A DNA stretch of 64,000 bases from Streptomyces rubiginosohelvolus. Lineage in GTDB: Bacteria; Actinomycetota; Actinomycetes; Streptomycetales; Streptomycetaceae. The DNA is taken from the NCBI RefSeq assembly GCF_014649875.1, contig NZ_BMTW01000001.1, forward strand, positions 1,178,001 to 1,242,000. The letters are read 5' to 3'. The notes under the pieces are model-generated. The model was not told the DNA's origin, made no database searches, and saw only the letters and a list, made by a program, of their open reading frames with translations. Both the position numbers and the translations under genes were made by a program. Shown piece by piece: positions 16,891-25,450 of this stretch; within the stretch, counting starts at the first letter, position 1, and the number at the start of each line of letters is the position of its first letter.

Positions 16891-16949
16891 TTGTACGGCG
16901 TACGGGACTCTGTCTTGTACACCGTAAGGCAGTCCCGTACGACGTACAA
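16891..16949 (-). promoter_or_regulatory. Promoter and double palindromic operator of the exporter
   Basis: TTGTACGGCGTACGGGACT (16891-16909) and AGTCCCGTACGACGTACAA (16931-16949) form a 19-bp inverted repeat with one mismatch. Each arm contains the palindrome GTACG-N-CGTAC (16893-16903 and 16937-16947). On the minus strand TTGTAC (16949-16944), a 17-bp spacer and TACGGT make a plausible -35/-10 pair, so a repressor on these sites would cover the promoter. Confidence 0.7.
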
Positions 16950-17076
16950 GTCGATTTCTTTCGAGCCGCACCGGTCGCGCCGCTGGGACCCGAGGGGTGA
17001 CCCGGCGGTACGGTTCTCGTCGCTTACCTGACAAGTTTTCTGACAAAGTGCGCGATTTCCGGCCCTTGGGAGAGCC

Positions 17077-17970
17077 ATGTCGCTGCGTCGCCGTTCGTCC
17101 CGTGTCCCTCAACTGCTCCTCGCCGCCTCCCTTCTGGGAGCGCTCCTCGCACCGCCTGCCGCGGCCGCGTCGGCCCACGGCTCCCCTTCCGGTGAACCGG
17201 GCGGGACCGGCGGGACCGGGGGCCGGGGCCTGCCGCTGCGGGTCGCCACGTACAACATCCATGCCGGTGCGGGCATGGACGGTGTCTTCGACCTGGACCG
17301 CCAGACCGCCGAACTCCGTTCGCTGAAAGCCGATGTGATCGGGCTTCAGGAGGTCGACCGGCACTGGGGCTCCCGCAGCGAGTGGCGGGATCTCGCGGGC
17401 GAACTGGCCCGGCGACTGCGGATGTACGTCTCCTTCGCGCCGATCTACAGCCTCGACCCGGCCGAACCGGGCGGGCCCCGGGCCGAGTACGGGGTGGCCG
17501 TGCTGTCGCGGCACCGGATCGTGAGCGCCGAGAACCACGAGATCACCCGCCTCTCGACCCAGGACCCGAACCCGGTGCCCGCACCAGCCCCGGGGTTCGG
17601 CGAGGTAGTCGTACGGGTGCGGGGACTGCCGGTGCACGTGTACGTGACCCACCTCGACTACCGCCCGGACCCCGCCGTCCGCGTCGCCCAGGTCGCCGAC
17701 ACCCGGCGGATCATGGCCGAGGACCGGGGCCCGAAGATCCTGCTCGGCGACTTCAACGCCGAGCCCGCCGCCCCCGAACTGGCCCCGCTCTGGCGGGAAC
17801 TGGCCGACGCGGACCCCGGCGCGCCCACGTTCCCGGCGCAGGACCCGGTCAAGCGGATCGACTTCGTGACGGTGTCGGAGAACAGGATCGGCGTGCGGAG
17901 GGCCTGGGTGCCGGAGAGTCTCGCCTCCGACCACCGGGCCGTGGTGGCGGACCTGCTGGTACGGGGGTGA
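17077..17970 (+). CDS. Secreted endonuclease/exonuclease/phosphatase (EEP) family protein
   Basis: A 297-residue protein with an N-terminal signal (RRRSSR, LLLAASLLGALLAPPAAAASA) and a Gly-rich spacer, then an EEP domain: TYNIHAGAG (Asn metal region), DVIGLQEVD (Glu metal ligand), THLDYR, LLGDFNAEP (catalytic Asp/Asn) and SDHRAVVADL (Asp-His pair). All core catalytic residues are present. Secreted EEP enzymes hydrolyse phosphodiesters in extracellular DNA, inositol phosphates or sphingolipids; the substrate cannot be decided here. It is divergent from the exporter, with its own promoter region. Confidence 0.9.
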   Translation: MSLRRRSSRVPQLLLAASLLGALLAPPAAAASAHGSPSGEPGGTGGTGGRGLPLRVATYNIHAGAGMDGVFDLDRQTAELRSLKADVIGLQEVDRHWGSRSEWRDLAGELARRLRMYVSFAPIYSLDPAEPGGPRAEYGVAVLSRHRIVSAENHEITRLSTQDPNPVPAPAPGFGEVVVRVRGLPVHVYVTHLDYRPDPAVRVAQVADTRRIMAEDRGPKILLGDFNAEPAAPELAPLWRELADADPGAPTFPAQDPVKRIDFVTVSENRIGVRRAWVPESLASDHRAVVADLLVRG

Positions 17971-18000
17971 CGGCGGGGCGGAGGCAGGCGCGGGGCGACA

Positions 18001-18070
18001 GGGCCGGGGCCGATGAGCCCGGGGCGAGCCGGGGCCGATGAGCCAGGGCGAGCCGGGGGCGATGAGTCCT
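18001..18070. repeat. Short 25-bp tandem repeat
   Basis: Three copies of GGGCGAGCCGGGGSCGATGAG-type units (about 18001-18020, 18021-18045, 18046-18070) lie between the EEP gene and the serine hydrolase gene. Confidence 0.65.
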
Positions 18071-18188
18071 GGGCGCTCCCGCAGTCTCCACTTTCGGCTC
18101 GCATGCTTCCTTTCGCGGTGAGAAGGCGTCCTCCTCACCGAGGGCCGCCGCGAAAGACCACGCGGAACCGGACGGACGAAGGATGGTC

Positions 18189-19367
18189 ATGACCACCACC
18201 ACCCTGCACGAACTGCTGGACACCCACATCGCCAGGGGATCGATGCCGGGCGCGGTGGCGCTGGTCGCCCGGGGCGAGCGGGTCGAGGCCGTGTCGGCCG
18301 GTACGGCCGGTCGCGCCGGGTCCGCGCCGATGCGGCGGGACTCACTGTTCCGCCTTGCCTCGATCACCAAACCGATCGTGGCGGCGGCCGCCATGACGCT
18401 CGTCGAGGACGGCCTGATCGCCCCCGCCGACCCGGTCGCGGCGTGGCTGCCCGAGCTGGCCTCGCCCCTGGTCGTCCGGACCCCGCAGAGCCCGGTCGAC
18501 GACGTGGTGCCGGCCGTCCGCCCGATCACCCTCCTGGACCTGCTGACCTTCCGGGCCGGCTACGGCTTCCCGTCCGACTTCTCGCTCCCGGCCGTCGCCC
18601 CCCTGTTCGAGAAGCTGAAGCAGGGGCCGCCGCAGCCGCAGACCGGTCTCGCACCGGACGCCTGGATGGCCGAACTGTCCCGTATCCCGCTGCTGCACCA
18701 GCCGGGCGACGGATGGCTCTACAACACGTGCTCCGACATCCTCGGCGTCCTCGTCGCCCGGGTCGCCGACCGCCCGCTGCCCGCGTATCTGGCGGAGCGG
18801 ATCTTCGAGCCCCTCGGCATGAAGGACACCGGGTTCTGGGTGGAACCCGCCGCGCTGGGCCGGTTCACCAGCTCCTACCGGGCCGGGAAGGGCGGGGACG
18901 GGGCCGATGGCGGTGGCGAGCCCGAGCTGATCGACGCCCCGGACGGGCAGTGGAGCAGCCCGCCCCCGTTCCCGTCCGGCGCCGGGGGCCTCGTCTCGAC
19001 CGTCGACGACTGGCACGCCTTCGGCCGGATGCTGCTCACCGAGGGCCTGAACGACGCCGGCGACCGGGTGCTGGCCGGCGAGTCCGTCCGCCAGATGATC
19101 ACCGACCACCTGACGCCGGAGCAGCGCGCCGCGAGCGGGCTGTTCACGGAGGGCCAGGGCTGGGGGTTCGGCGGGGCCGTGGACGTCGAGATCGCCGCCC
19201 CCTGGAACGTGCTCGGCCGCTACGGCTGGGTCGGCGGCACCGGCACCACGGCCCACGTCATCCCGGCCACGGGTACGGTCGCCGTCCTGCTCACCCAGAT
19301 GGAGATGGGCGGACCGGCCGCGCCCGAGGTGATGCGGGACTTCTGGACGTACGCGGCCGGGTTCTGA
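18189..19367 (+). CDS. Serine hydrolase, beta-lactamase class C family
   Basis: A DD-peptidase/esterase-fold enzyme of about 392 residues. The nucleophile motif S-x-x-K is SITK in FRLASITKPIVAAAA (about 56-60); the YxN-type motif is WLYNTCSDILG; the third motif region is GWVGGTGTTAHV. There is no signal peptide, so it is cytoplasmic and more likely an EstB-like esterase or peptidase than a resistance enzyme. The start is ATG 18189, which has GAAGGA at 5-nt spacing; ATG 18183 would place that site inside the gene. It converges with the GT39 gene over a shared terminator. Confidence 0.9.
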   Translation: MTTTTLHELLDTHIARGSMPGAVALVARGERVEAVSAGTAGRAGSAPMRRDSLFRLASITKPIVAAAAMTLVEDGLIAPADPVAAWLPELASPLVVRTPQSPVDDVVPAVRPITLLDLLTFRAGYGFPSDFSLPAVAPLFEKLKQGPPQPQTGLAPDAWMAELSRIPLLHQPGDGWLYNTCSDILGVLVARVADRPLPAYLAERIFEPLGMKDTGFWVEPAALGRFTSSYRAGKGGDGADGGGEPELIDAPDGQWSSPPPFPSGAGGLVSTVDDWHAFGRMLLTEGLNDAGDRVLAGESVRQMITDHLTPEQRAASGLFTEGQGWGFGGAVDVEIAAPWNVLGRYGWVGGTGTTAHVIPATGTVAVLLTQMEMGGPAAPEVMRDFWTYAAGF

Positions 19368-19394
19368 CCCGTTGCGCCGAACCCGGCCGCGTAC
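19349..19394. terminator. Bidirectional 16-bp hairpin
   Basis: GTACGCGGCCGGGTTC (19349-19364), 14-nt loop, GAACCCGGCCGCGTAC (19379-19394). It includes the serine-hydrolase stop codon and faces the convergent GT39 gene. Confidence 0.75.
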
Positions 19395-19405
19395 GCCCCG
19401 ATCCA

Positions 19406-21598
19406 TCAACTCGTGGGCCGCGTCAGGTCGTAGAACGTGGCGCTGCCGACGGTGACCTCGGTGAAGTTCTCGGTCACCCAGGAGGAGATCTGCGAGGAGG
19501 TGCCGGAGGAGCCCATGCCGCCGGGGCCGCCGCCCATGCCGCCTCCGACTTCGCCGGCCGTGCCTCCGCGCATGCCGCCGCCCGTTCCACCGCCCATTCC
19601 GCCGCCCGAGACGAAGTAGTGGATCTTCCCTTCCGCCACGTACTTCTTGAACCGGTCGAGCGTCGGCGACGGGTCGCTCCCGTTGAAGCCGCCGATCGCC
19701 ATCACCGGGTCGCCGGTCGCGAGTTGGTAGCTGGCTGCGTTCTGCGCGCCGACCGCTGCGGCGACCCAGGTGTAGTCGTCCGCGTCCTTCGTCAGGAGCG
19801 CCTTCGCCTCGGTATCGACGGTCGCGCCGTTGAGCAGGCCGCCCATGCCGCCGCCTCCGCCGCCACCCCCGCCCCTCATGCCTTCGCCGAAGCCGGGGAT
19901 GGTGCCGGTACCCGTTCCCGTTCCCGTTCCCGTACCGCCGGGTGCGGTGCCGCCGCCGGGCAGGGTGGGCATGCCGCCCGGAGCGTTGCCCTGCTGGTTG
20001 CCCTGCCCCTGCCCCTGACCGGGAGGCTGCTGCATGCCGCCGCGCTGCCCGCCGTCACCGCCGCCGGGTCCACCGGGCCGGCCGCCACCGCCCCCGGGCC
20101 CGCCCATGCCGAACCCGCCCGCCGAAGGACCGGCGGTCACGATCGAGCCCTGGTGGCCGCTGTTCAGCGTGTTCACGGTGTACGCGGTCGGCCCCGCCAG
20201 CGACGCCGCGCAGCTCAGCCCCACCACGGCGACGGCCAGGCCCCGCCCGCCGAACCGCCCCACGACCAGCAGCCCGAGCGCGCCGACGATCCCGCCCGCG
20301 AGCACCGCCCACCGCAGCCACGGCAGGTAGTCCGGGGTGCGGCCCAGCAGGACGTACGCCCAGAGCGCCGTCGCGAGGACCGTGCCCGCGAGCACCGCGC
20401 GCGGCCACCAGGCCGACCGCTCCTCCCAGAGCACCGTGACCCCCATGGCGACGAGCGCCGCGACGTACGGGGCGAGGGCCACCGTGTAGTACTGGTGGAA
20501 GATCCCGGCCATGAAGCTGAACACCGCCGCGGTCATCACCAGCGCACCGCCCCAGGCGAGGAACGCCGCCCGGGCGGTGTCCGTCCGCCCCGCCTTCCGG
20601 GTCAGCCAGAGACCGGCCACCAGCAGGATCAGCGCGGCCGGGAGCAGCCAGGCGATCTGGCCGCCGACCTCGGAGTTGAACATCCGCCCGATGCCGGTCT
20701 CGCCCCAGCCACCGCCGCCCCCACGGCCGCCGCCCCCGCCGACGCTTCCGGTCTCCTCGCCGTTGATGCGGCCGAGGCCGTTGTAGCCGAAGGTCAGCTC
20801 CAGGAACGAGTTGTTCTGCGAGCCACCGACGTACGGTCGCGAGGACGCCGGCATCAGCTCCACGATCGCGACCCACCAGCCGCCGGCGACCACCATCGTC
20901 AGCGCGGAGAGCGCGAGTTGGCCGATCCGCTTCCGTACGGGAACGGGGGCGCACACCGCGTACAGCACGGCCAGCGGCGGCAGGATCAGGAACGCCTGGA
21001 GGGTCTTCGTCAGGAACGCGAGACCCACTGCCGCCCCCGCCCACAGCAGCCACGTCGTCCGGCCCCGCTCCAGCGCCCGCAGCACGCACCACACGGTGAC
21101 GGTCATCAGCAACGCCAGCAGCGCGTCCGGGTTGTTGAAGCGGAACATCAGCGCGGCGACCGGCGTCAGCGCGAAGACCGCGACCGCGATCAGCCCGGCG
21201 ACCGGCCCGAAGCGACGGCGTACGGCGGAATTGAGCACGGCCGCCGTGGCGAGCGCCATCAGGACCTGAGGGGCCAGGATCGCCCAGGAGTTGAGCCCGA
21301 AGAGCCGAACGGAGAGGGCCATCGGCCAGAGGGCGGCCGGGGGCTTGTCGACGGTGATCGCGTTCGCGGAGTCCAGCGAGCCGAAGAAGAGGGCCTTCCA
21401 GCTCTGGCTGCCCGCCTGGACGGCTGCGGAGTAGAAGGAGTTGGCGTAGCCGGAGGCGCTGAGGTTGGAGAAGTAGGCGAGGCCGACGGCGAGCAGCAGC
21501 CCGTACAGCGCGGGGCGCGCCCAGCGGGGGCCCGGGCCGGAGCCGCGATCGGGTTCCGGAGGCGGGGCGGTGGTGATCGTGGCCGTGGCCGTGGTCAT
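19406..21598 (-). CDS. GT39-type membrane glycosyltransferase (ArnT/YkcB-like)
   Basis: A 730-residue polytopic GT-C enzyme that would move sugar from a polyprenyl-phosphate carrier to a surface acceptor. The first periplasmic loop is SASGYANSFYSAAVQAGS, followed by the GT39/83 signature ITVDKPPAALW; FRFNNPDALLALLMTV and FLTKTLQAFLILPP are also family-typical. Insertions of Gly-rich sequence occur at about 290-315 and, massively, at about 480-590. The extracellular C-terminal domain (about 600-730: YTWVAAAVGAQNAASYQLAT, VMAIGGFNGSDPSPTL) resembles the YkcB-type tail. The start overlaps the stop of the GT2 gene (21595-21598), consistent with a carrier-charging GT2 feeding this enzyme. Confidence 0.9.
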   Translation of the reverse strand: MTTATATITTAPPPEPDRGSGPGPRWARPALYGLLLAVGLAYFSNLSASGYANSFYSAAVQAGSQSWKALFFGSLDSANAITVDKPPAALWPMALSVRLFGLNSWAILAPQVLMALATAAVLNSAVRRRFGPVAGLIAVAVFALTPVAALMFRFNNPDALLALLMTVTVWCVLRALERGRTTWLLWAGAAVGLAFLTKTLQAFLILPPLAVLYAVCAPVPVRKRIGQLALSALTMVVAGGWWVAIVELMPASSRPYVGGSQNNSFLELTFGYNGLGRINGEETGSVGGGGGRGGGGGWGETGIGRMFNSEVGGQIAWLLPAALILLVAGLWLTRKAGRTDTARAAFLAWGGALVMTAAVFSFMAGIFHQYYTVALAPYVAALVAMGVTVLWEERSAWWPRAVLAGTVLATALWAYVLLGRTPDYLPWLRWAVLAGGIVGALGLLVVGRFGGRGLAVAVVGLSCAASLAGPTAYTVNTLNSGHQGSIVTAGPSAGGFGMGGPGGGGGRPGGPGGGDGGQRGGMQQPPGQGQGQGNQQGNAPGGMPTLPGGGTAPGGTGTGTGTGTGTIPGFGEGMRGGGGGGGGGMGGLLNGATVDTEAKALLTKDADDYTWVAAAVGAQNAASYQLATGDPVMAIGGFNGSDPSPTLDRFKKYVAEGKIHYFVSGGGMGGGTGGGMRGGTAGEVGGGMGGGPGGMGSSGTSSQISSWVTENFTEVTVGSATFYDLTRPTS

Positions 21599-22941
21599 CG
21601 GAGATCCTCGGGTTCGGGGCAGGCGCGGGCCGGGAAGACCCAGGCGCGCAGGAGCAGGAAGCGCAGCACGGTGGCGGCGAGGTTGGCGGTGATCAGGACG
21701 GCCAGCTCCGTGCCGTGCGAGGGTGAGCCGGAGGCCGCGCCGAGCGCCGCGAGGGAGCCGCTGGTCAGCGCGAGGCCGATCGCGAAGACGACCAGGCCCT
21801 GGGCCTGATGGCGGACGGCTCCGCTCCGGCCGCGTACCCCGAAGGTGAGCCGGCGGTTCGCGGCGGTGTTGGCGACGGCGGAGACGAGCAGCGCGCCGCC
21901 GTTGGCGACCTGCGGGCCGACACCGAGCCGGAAGAGGGAGTAGAGGGCGAGGTAGAAGAGGGTGGAGAGGACCCCCACGGCACAGAATCCGATGAGCTGG
22001 CGGGCCAGTCCGCGCTCCACCCCGGTCAGCGCCCGGTCGCGCGGATCGTCCCCGAAGGGCCGGGCCAGACGGTCCAGCGGCAGCGCGCCGACGGCCAGCG
22101 CCCGCCCCACCCGCCACACGCCTTTCAGGTCCTCGGTGGCCGTCCGCACGATGTGGACGGTCGAGTCGGGGTCGTCGATCCAGTCGACGGGCACCTCGTG
22201 GATGCGCAGCCCGGCCCGTTCGGCGAGGACGAGCAGCTCGGTGTCGAAGAACCAGCCGCTGTCCTCCACCATCGGCAGCAGCCGCTCGGCGACCTCGCGC
22301 CGGATCGCCTTGAACCCGCACTGGGCGTCGCTGAACCCGGCGGCGAGGGACGAGCGCAGGATCAGGTTGTAGGCGCGCGAGATGAACTCCCGCTTCGTTC
22401 CCCGCACCACCCGCGAACTCCGGGCCAGCCGCGAGCCGATGGCCAGGTCGGAGTGGCCGGAGATCAGCGGGGCGACCAAGGGGAGGAGAGCGTTGAGGTC
22501 GGTGGAGAGGTCGACGTCCATGTAGGCGAGGACCGGGGCGTCGGAGGCCGACCACACCGTCCGCAGGGCCCGCCCGCGTCCCTTCTCCTCCAGCCGGACG
22601 TACCGCACCCCGGGCACCTCGACGGCGAGCGCGGCGGCCACGGCCGGGGTGGCGTCGGTGCTGGCGTTGTCGGCGACGGTGATGCGGAAGGGGTACGGGA
22701 AGGTCCGCGCGAGATGGGCGTGGAGGCGGACGACGCAGGGGTGGAGGTCCTTCTCCTCGTTGTACACGGGGACGACGACGTCGAGCACGGGGGCGGCGGA
22801 GGTCACGGCGACCGGCTGCCGGGCCGGAAGGTGCTCCCGGCCCGGCAGCCGGCCGTGGGCCTCTCCGTCCCCGCCGTCCCTGCTGCTACTGCGGCGGCCG
22901 GTCGTTCCGGGGCCGCTCCGGAGGCTGCTGTCGGTGGTCAT
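21595..22941 (-). CDS. Bifunctional GT2 polyprenyl-phosphate glycosyltransferase with GtrA domain
   Basis: A 448-residue protein. The N-terminal GT2 domain (about 52-290) shows VLDVVVPVYNEEKDLHP, RITVADNASTDATP, AYMDVDLSTD (DxD) and DAQCGFKAIRRE, the signature of dolichol-phosphate-mannose/glucose synthase-like enzymes. The C-terminal GtrA domain (about 320-440) has four hydrophobic helices beginning RQLIGFCAVGVLSTLFYLA. It would transfer a sugar from a nucleotide donor to undecaprenyl phosphate and flip or deliver it to the adjacent GT39 enzyme. Downstream of a two-component system in the same direction. Confidence 0.92.
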   Translation of the reverse strand: MTTDSSLRSGPGTTGRRSSSRDGGDGEAHGRLPGREHLPARQPVAVTSAAPVLDVVVPVYNEEKDLHPCVVRLHAHLARTFPYPFRITVADNASTDATPAVAAALAVEVPGVRYVRLEEKGRGRALRTVWSASDAPVLAYMDVDLSTDLNALLPLVAPLISGHSDLAIGSRLARSSRVVRGTKREFISRAYNLILRSSLAAGFSDAQCGFKAIRREVAERLLPMVEDSGWFFDTELLVLAERAGLRIHEVPVDWIDDPDSTVHIVRTATEDLKGVWRVGRALAVGALPLDRLARPFGDDPRDRALTGVERGLARQLIGFCAVGVLSTLFYLALYSLFRLGVGPQVANGGALLVSAVANTAANRRLTFGVRGRSGAVRHQAQGLVVFAIGLALTSGSLAALGAASGSPSHGTELAVLITANLAATVLRFLLLRAWVFPARACPEPEDLR

Positions 22942-22966
22942 GTTCCGACGTTCGCCAACCGCGCTG

Positions 22967-24610
22967 TCACACCGGTGTGGTGAGCCTGTCCCCGACCTGT
23001 GAGTCGATGCCCGGTGTGCCGTCCGCCAGCAGCTGGACCGCGAAGACCGTGCGGCCCGGCGCGGACTCCACCCGTACGCGGCCGCCGTGCGCGGAGACGA
23101 CGGCCTGCACGATGGCGAGGCCGAGCCCGGTGGAACCGGTCGCTCCGCCGCCGTCCGCGCCCCGCGCCCGGGACGCGTCCCCCCGCGCGAACCGTTCGAA
23201 GACGTGCGGCAGCAGCTCAGCCGGGATGCCGGGCCCGTCGTCCCGCACCTCCACCGTGACCGGCTCCCCACCCCGTACGGGCGGCTGGACGGAGACGGTG
23301 ACGGTGGTCCCCGGCGGGGTGTGCGTACGGGCGTTGGCGAGCAGGTTGACCAGCACCTGCTGGAGCCGCTCGGGATCGGCGCGTACGGTCACGGGCTCAG
23401 CCGCGTCCGGCAGTTCGAGCCGCCAGTGGTGGCGGGCGGTGCCGGGGCCGGTTTCCGGTCGGTGCGGGGCACCCGGGCCGGCGCCCGGCCCCTCCGCTCC
23501 TGTTCCGTCCGCCGCCCGGGCGTCGCTCACCGCGTCCACGACCAGCGGAAGCAGATCGGTGGTGCCGTACGAGAGCGGACGCCCGGCGTCCAGCCGGGCC
23601 AGCAGCAGCAGATCCTCCACCAGGCCCGTCATCCGGTCCGCCTCCGACTCGATCCGCCCGAGCGCGTGCCGGGTGACCGGATCGGGCTCCGGGCCCGCCG
23701 CTCCTCCGCCGGCGCGGCGGGTCAGCTCGGCGTAGCCCCGGATCGAAGCCAGCGGCGTACGCAGTTCATGGCTCGCGTCGGCGACGAACTGCCGGACCCG
23801 CGTCTCGCTCTCCTGGCGGGAGGCGAGCGCCGAACCGACGTGTCCCAGCATCCGGTTGAGCGCCGCGCCCACCTGCCCGACCTCGGTACGGGGATCGGCC
23901 TCGGCGTCCGGGACGCGTTCGAGGAGCGCCACCTCGCCGCTGTGCAGCGGGAGTTCCGAGACCCGGGTGGCCGTGGCGGCGACCCGGCGCAACGGCCGCA
24001 GGGCGACCCCGACGAGCACGGTACCCGCGATCGAGGCGGCGATGAGCCCGGCGGCGGTGACGCAGACCTCGACGACGATCAAGGTGGTCAGCGCCCCGCT
24101 CACCTCGGCGCTGGGGATGCCGACGAGGACGGTGTCGCCCTCGGCGGTGGTCGTGGCCTCGACCCGGTAGCCGCCGAGGCCGGGCAGATCGACGCTCCGG
24201 GTGCCCTCACCGGCCCCCGGGGCGGCGTTCTCCAGCGCGGTCCGCTGCTCCCCGGTCAGCGGCTTCGCGCTCTCCTGGGCGCGGAGTCCGCTGTCCTCGA
24301 CGACCTTCGACGCGGTGACGTCCCCGTCGGCGTCGACGAGCGCCCCGAACGTGCCGAGCGGCTGCCCGCCGCCGCCGACGAAGCCGAGCGGACCCGCCTC
24401 ACGCAGCGAATCGGGCAACGGGAGCGGACCGGGCGGCCGTTGGGCGCGCTCGACGACGGAGTGCAGCTGGTCGTCGAGCTTGCCGTACATGTAGCTGTGG
24501 AAGGCGATCGCGGTGACGGACCCGATGACGGCCGCGACGACGGCGATCAGGGACACGGCGGAGACGACGAGCCGGGTCCGCAGCGTCCAGGGCCTGCGCG
24601 GCAGTGTCAT
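22967..24610 (-). CDS. Sensor histidine kinase with HAMP domain
   Basis: A 547-residue kinase. TM1 is at about 12-34; an extracellular sensor of about 150 residues follows; TM2 is at about 180-205; a HAMP segment (LRPLRRVAATATRVSELP) leads to H-box ADASHELRTPLASIRGYAEL, N-box QVLVNLLANARTH, G1 VRDDGPGIP, F-box FERFARG and G2 GSTGLGLAIV. All catalytic motifs are intact. An Ala/Gly/Pro-rich insertion lies between the H and N boxes. It is 8 bp after its cognate response regulator and upstream of the two glycosyltransferase genes, so it may sense envelope state and control surface glycosylation (inference). Confidence 0.95.
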   Translation of the reverse strand: MTLPRRPWTLRTRLVVSAVSLIAVVAAVIGSVTAIAFHSYMYGKLDDQLHSVVERAQRPPGPLPLPDSLREAGPLGFVGGGGQPLGTFGALVDADGDVTASKVVEDSGLRAQESAKPLTGEQRTALENAAPGAGEGTRSVDLPGLGGYRVEATTTAEGDTVLVGIPSAEVSGALTTLIVVEVCVTAAGLIAASIAGTVLVGVALRPLRRVAATATRVSELPLHSGEVALLERVPDAEADPRTEVGQVGAALNRMLGHVGSALASRQESETRVRQFVADASHELRTPLASIRGYAELTRRAGGGAAGPEPDPVTRHALGRIESEADRMTGLVEDLLLLARLDAGRPLSYGTTDLLPLVVDAVSDARAADGTGAEGPGAGPGAPHRPETGPGTARHHWRLELPDAAEPVTVRADPERLQQVLVNLLANARTHTPPGTTVTVSVQPPVRGGEPVTVEVRDDGPGIPAELLPHVFERFARGDASRARGADGGGATGSTGLGLAIVQAVVSAHGGRVRVESAPGRTVFAVQLLADGTPGIDSQVGDRLTTPV

Positions 24611-24618
24611 GCGGGCCC

Positions 24619-25365
24619 CTACTCACCGGGCTTGATCAGATACCCCGCGCCGCGCCGGGTGTGGATCATCGGCGTGCGCCCGGCGTCGATCTTCTTGCGG
24701 AGGTAGGAGATGTAGAGCTCGACGACGTTGGCCTGGCCGCCGAAGTCGTAGTTCCAGACCCGGTCGAGGATCTGCGCCTTGCTGAGCACCCGGCGCGGGT
24801 TGCGCATCAGGAAGCGCAGCAGCTCGAACTCGGTGGCGGTGACGTGGATCGCCTGCCCGCCCCGCCACACCTCGTGGCTGTCCTCGTCGAGCACCAGGTC
24901 CCCGACGGTCAGCGTGGACTCGCCGCGCCCGGCGGCGACGGCCGAGCCCGAGCGGCGGATGAGCCCGCGCAGCCGGGCCACGACCTCCTCCAGGCTGAAC
25001 GGCTTGGTGACGTAGTCGTCGCCGCCCGCGGTGAGCCCGGCGATCCGGTCCTCGACGGCGTCCCGGGCGGTCAGGAAGAGCACCGGCACATCGGCGTACT
25101 CGCGGCGCATCCGGCCCAGCACGGCCAGCCCGTCCATGTCCGGGAGCATCACGTCCAGGACCACCGCGTCCGGCCGGAAGTCGCGGGCCGCCCGGACCGC
25201 CGCGGCCCCGTTCCCGGCGCTGCGCACCTCCCACCCCTCGTAACGCAGGGCCATCGAGAGCAGCTCGGTGAGCGGAGCCTCGTCGTCCACGACCAGGACC
25301 CGGACGGGAGTACGGTCCGGCCTGAGCAGTTCGGTACGCCCCTGGGGCGCGGTCGTCGTCGTCAT
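24619..25365 (-). CDS. OmpR/PhoB-family response regulator
   Basis: A 248-residue regulator. Receiver domain about 22-135: acidic pair VLVVDDE, phosphoacceptor Asp in VVLDVMLPDMDG, Thr in VLFLTARD, Lys in DDYVTKPFS. The winged-helix effector (about 150-245) has ATEFELLRFLMRNPRRVLSKAQILDRVW and VVELYISYLRKKID, ending with the IHTRRGAGYLI wing. First gene of a minus-strand operon with kinase, GT2-GtrA and GT39. The start is ATG 25365. Confidence 0.96.
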   Translation of the reverse strand: MTTTTAPQGRTELLRPDRTPVRVLVVDDEAPLTELLSMALRYEGWEVRSAGNGAAAVRAARDFRPDAVVLDVMLPDMDGLAVLGRMRREYADVPVLFLTARDAVEDRIAGLTAGGDDYVTKPFSLEEVVARLRGLIRRSGSAVAAGRGESTLTVGDLVLDEDSHEVWRGGQAIHVTATEFELLRFLMRNPRRVLSKAQILDRVWNYDFGGQANVVELYISYLRKKIDAGRTPMIHTRRGAGYLIKPGE

Positions 25366-25450
25366 GGGCCCACTCTGTGAGGCGCCCGTGAGAGAAGCCT
25401 GACCCGTTCCTGTGAATTCCCTGAGAAAGCGGTCCGGTTTCAGCAGGCCC

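Noticed and set aside
18443..21808. A very long plus-strand open frame across the serine hydrolase and GT39 genes.
   Set aside because: It covers two convergent, well-recognised genes and encodes Arg/Pro/Ala-rich nonsense.
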